The notes below the pieces were generated by a model. It ran no database searches, had not been told where the DNA came from, and was given only the letters and a program-made list of their open reading frames with translations. From Spirochaetales bacterium (GTDB lineage Bacteria > Spirochaetota > Spirochaetia > DSM-27196 > SLST01), in the NCBI GenBank assembly GCA_007127335.1, contig SKZO01000374.1, positions 1-33,430 on the forward strand: a stretch of 33,430 nt of DNA. The letters run 5' to 3'. The position numbers were made by a program, and so were the translations under genes. Below, piece after piece: positions 32,426-33,430 of the stretch (position 1 is the stretch's first letter; every line of letters begins with the position of its first letter).

Positions 32426-33430
32426 TAGCGCACCTCCATCCGCAAGGCGAGCACACGGTCGTCGATCCGGATCGCCGTCAGCGGGACGTGGCCATCCCAT
32501 CTGTGCTGCGAGATCGACGTCGCATCGGCAGCCCACGCGGCTCGCACCGCAACACGCCCCCGCCGGTCGACGTATGTCAGCTCCGCGGGGTGAAGAAACC
32601 CCCTGGACGGATCCGGGAGCCCTCCCTTCGAGAGCACTGCGTGCAGCGCGAGCTCGCCCGGCTCGATCGCTGCCCGCGCCGGGTACCGAAGCGCGAGGAC
32701 GTACTCAGGTGTCGTTCCGTCGGGCCCGAGACCGACGATCATCGGTTCCGGTTCCGTGAGTCCGTAGAGCGCACGGCCGTCGTCGAGAAGCGTGACAAAG
32801 GCCTCGTCGTGCCCGGGCCCGCCGATCGCACGGCGCACGACCGGCACCGCCCTCCCCGCCGACAGCTCGTAGATGGTCAGCAGAAGCTCAAGCGAACCCG
32901 CGGCCGCATTCTCCCCGCCGAGCGAAGAGGCGGTCCCGGAGAGGATCGCAAGTCGGTCAGGATCTTCACTGAGGACAATCCGGTACACAACGGAGCGCTC
33001 ACCATGAGCCGGAAGGCGCAGATCGACCCGGTCGTGTTCACGGTGAGACACAATGGGGCCACCGGCAATCGGACCAAGAGCGAGGTAGCGGCTCGACGAA
33101 TCAAGAGAGAGGAGCGGCGCCGGCAGATCCATCCGCCAGAGCAACTCACCGTCCAGATCCCATTCGGACAGCGTCCCACCGCCATCGGAGAGCACGAAGA
33201 GCCGGTCCGCCACGAAAACCGGATATCCGGCGACCGGCAGCGTCGATCGAAAGTCGCCGTTCGGATACTGCACGACGAGTTGCGCGGGTGTACGGGAGTA
33301 GTTCACGAACCCATCAAGCGAGAGCGCGACGCGGTACGCGGTCCGGCCGCGATGGACGATCCGTCCGGCGGAAGTGAGATAGGCGAATCCGTCGTCGAAA
33401 TCGACGGCGATCAGAGCCGCGGCCTCGGCC
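32425..33430 (-). CDS. Beta-propeller-like protein, N-terminus beyond window (partial)
   Basis: The reading frame is open through the right edge; a GTG at 33306 is internal, because codons continue upstream without a stop and with the same repeat pattern (ALIAVDFDDGFAYLTSAGRIV). Visible repeats of about 40 residues have the propeller-blade look: YPVFVADRLFVLSDGGGTLSE, WDLDGELLWRMDLPAP, LLDDGRALYGLTEPEP, then ELTYVDRRGRVAVRAAW. No enzyme motif is seen. It ends one base into the LytM-like gene, so the two are translationally coupled and probably act together in the envelope. Function unknown; the family assignment is tentative. Confidence 0.6.
   Translation of the reverse strand, partial: AEAAALIAVDFDDGFAYLTSAGRIVHRGRTAYRVALSLDGFVNYSRTPAQLVVQYPNGDFRSTLPVAGYPVFVADRLFVLSDGGGTLSEWDLDGELLWRMDLPAPLLSLDSSSRYLALGPIAGGPIVSHREHDRVDLRLPAHGERSVVYRIVLSEDPDRLAILSGTASSLGGENAAAGSLELLLTIYELSAGRAVPVVRRAIGGPGHDEAFVTLLDDGRALYGLTEPEPMIVGLGPDGTTPEYVLALRYPARAAIEPGELALHAVLSKGGLPDPSRGFLHPAELTYVDRRGRVAVRAAWAADATSISQHRWDGHVPLTAIRIDDRVLALRMEVR

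Noticed and set aside
32426-32536. Longer start for the LytM-like protein at 32536
   Set aside because: The extension lies in the upstream gene and would bury the signal peptide; GTG at 32425 has GGAGG at 7 nt.
33304-33306. GTG at 33306 as true start of the propeller-like gene
   Set aside because: The frame stays open to 33430 with the same protein pattern, and no Shine-Dalgarno precedes the GTG.

Overview
The window is a dense, high-GC block in which every supported gene lies on the minus strand, so the text reads from the right edge to the left. Gene content and order point to a spirochaete (Spirochaetota, probably the Spirochaetales/Spirochaetaceae side). It has a Borrelia-like flagellar block including the collar gene flbB and a fliZ/fliO-type gene, a FlgE that aligns residue for residue with the treponemal hook protein around the lysinoalanine site, and a reduced division cluster leading into ftsZ, dprA, hslVU and flgB. 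I cannot name a species. No rRNA, tRNA, CRISPR array, insertion sequence or phage gene was seen.

Right part (about 33430-28894): a beta-propeller-like protein cut by the window edge, a LytM/M23-fold protein that has lost its zinc ligands, a DUF4912 protein, and a GH57 glucan branching enzyme. A good sigma70-type promoter sits directly against the DUF4912 start codon. Then comes an intergenic region of about 190 bp with a near-consensus promoter and three 10-bp MraZ boxes in front of mraZ.

Middle part (28893-15940): mraZ, rsmH, a small ftsL-like gene, murF, ftsW, ftsQ, ftsA, ftsZ, xerD, a TPR lipoprotein, dprA, xerC, hslV, hslU. Most neighbours overlap by 3-11 nt. The genes cover cell-wall precursor synthesis, divisome assembly, chromosome dimer resolution, DNA processing and proteolysis. 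ftsI, mraY, murE, murD, murG and murC are not here.

Left part (15866-1): flgB, flgC, fliE, fliF, fliG, fliH, fliI, fliJ, flbB, fliK, flgD, flgE, flbD, motA, motB, fliL, fliM, fliY and the start of fliZ. Together these encode the proximal rod, MS ring, switch complex, export ATPase complex, collar base, hook, hook-length control and stator. I see no terminator with a U-tract from the mraZ promoter to the left edge, so division and flagellar genes may form one supra-operon of about 29 kb. The dprA-xerC-hslV-hslU-flgB order also matches, from memory, the smf...codV-clpQ-clpY...flgB order of Bacillus subtilis.

Main points for a second look: FlgE has Ser at position 178, where spirochaetes are known to use Cys for the Lys165-Cys178 lysinoalanine crosslink, and the protein has no cysteine at all. 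FliY has lost catalytic residues in both CheC-type sites. fliZ appears to start at an AUC codon. The DUF4912 gene may be read from a leaderless mRNA. A canonical MraZ operator covers the likely start of the division/flagellar transcript.
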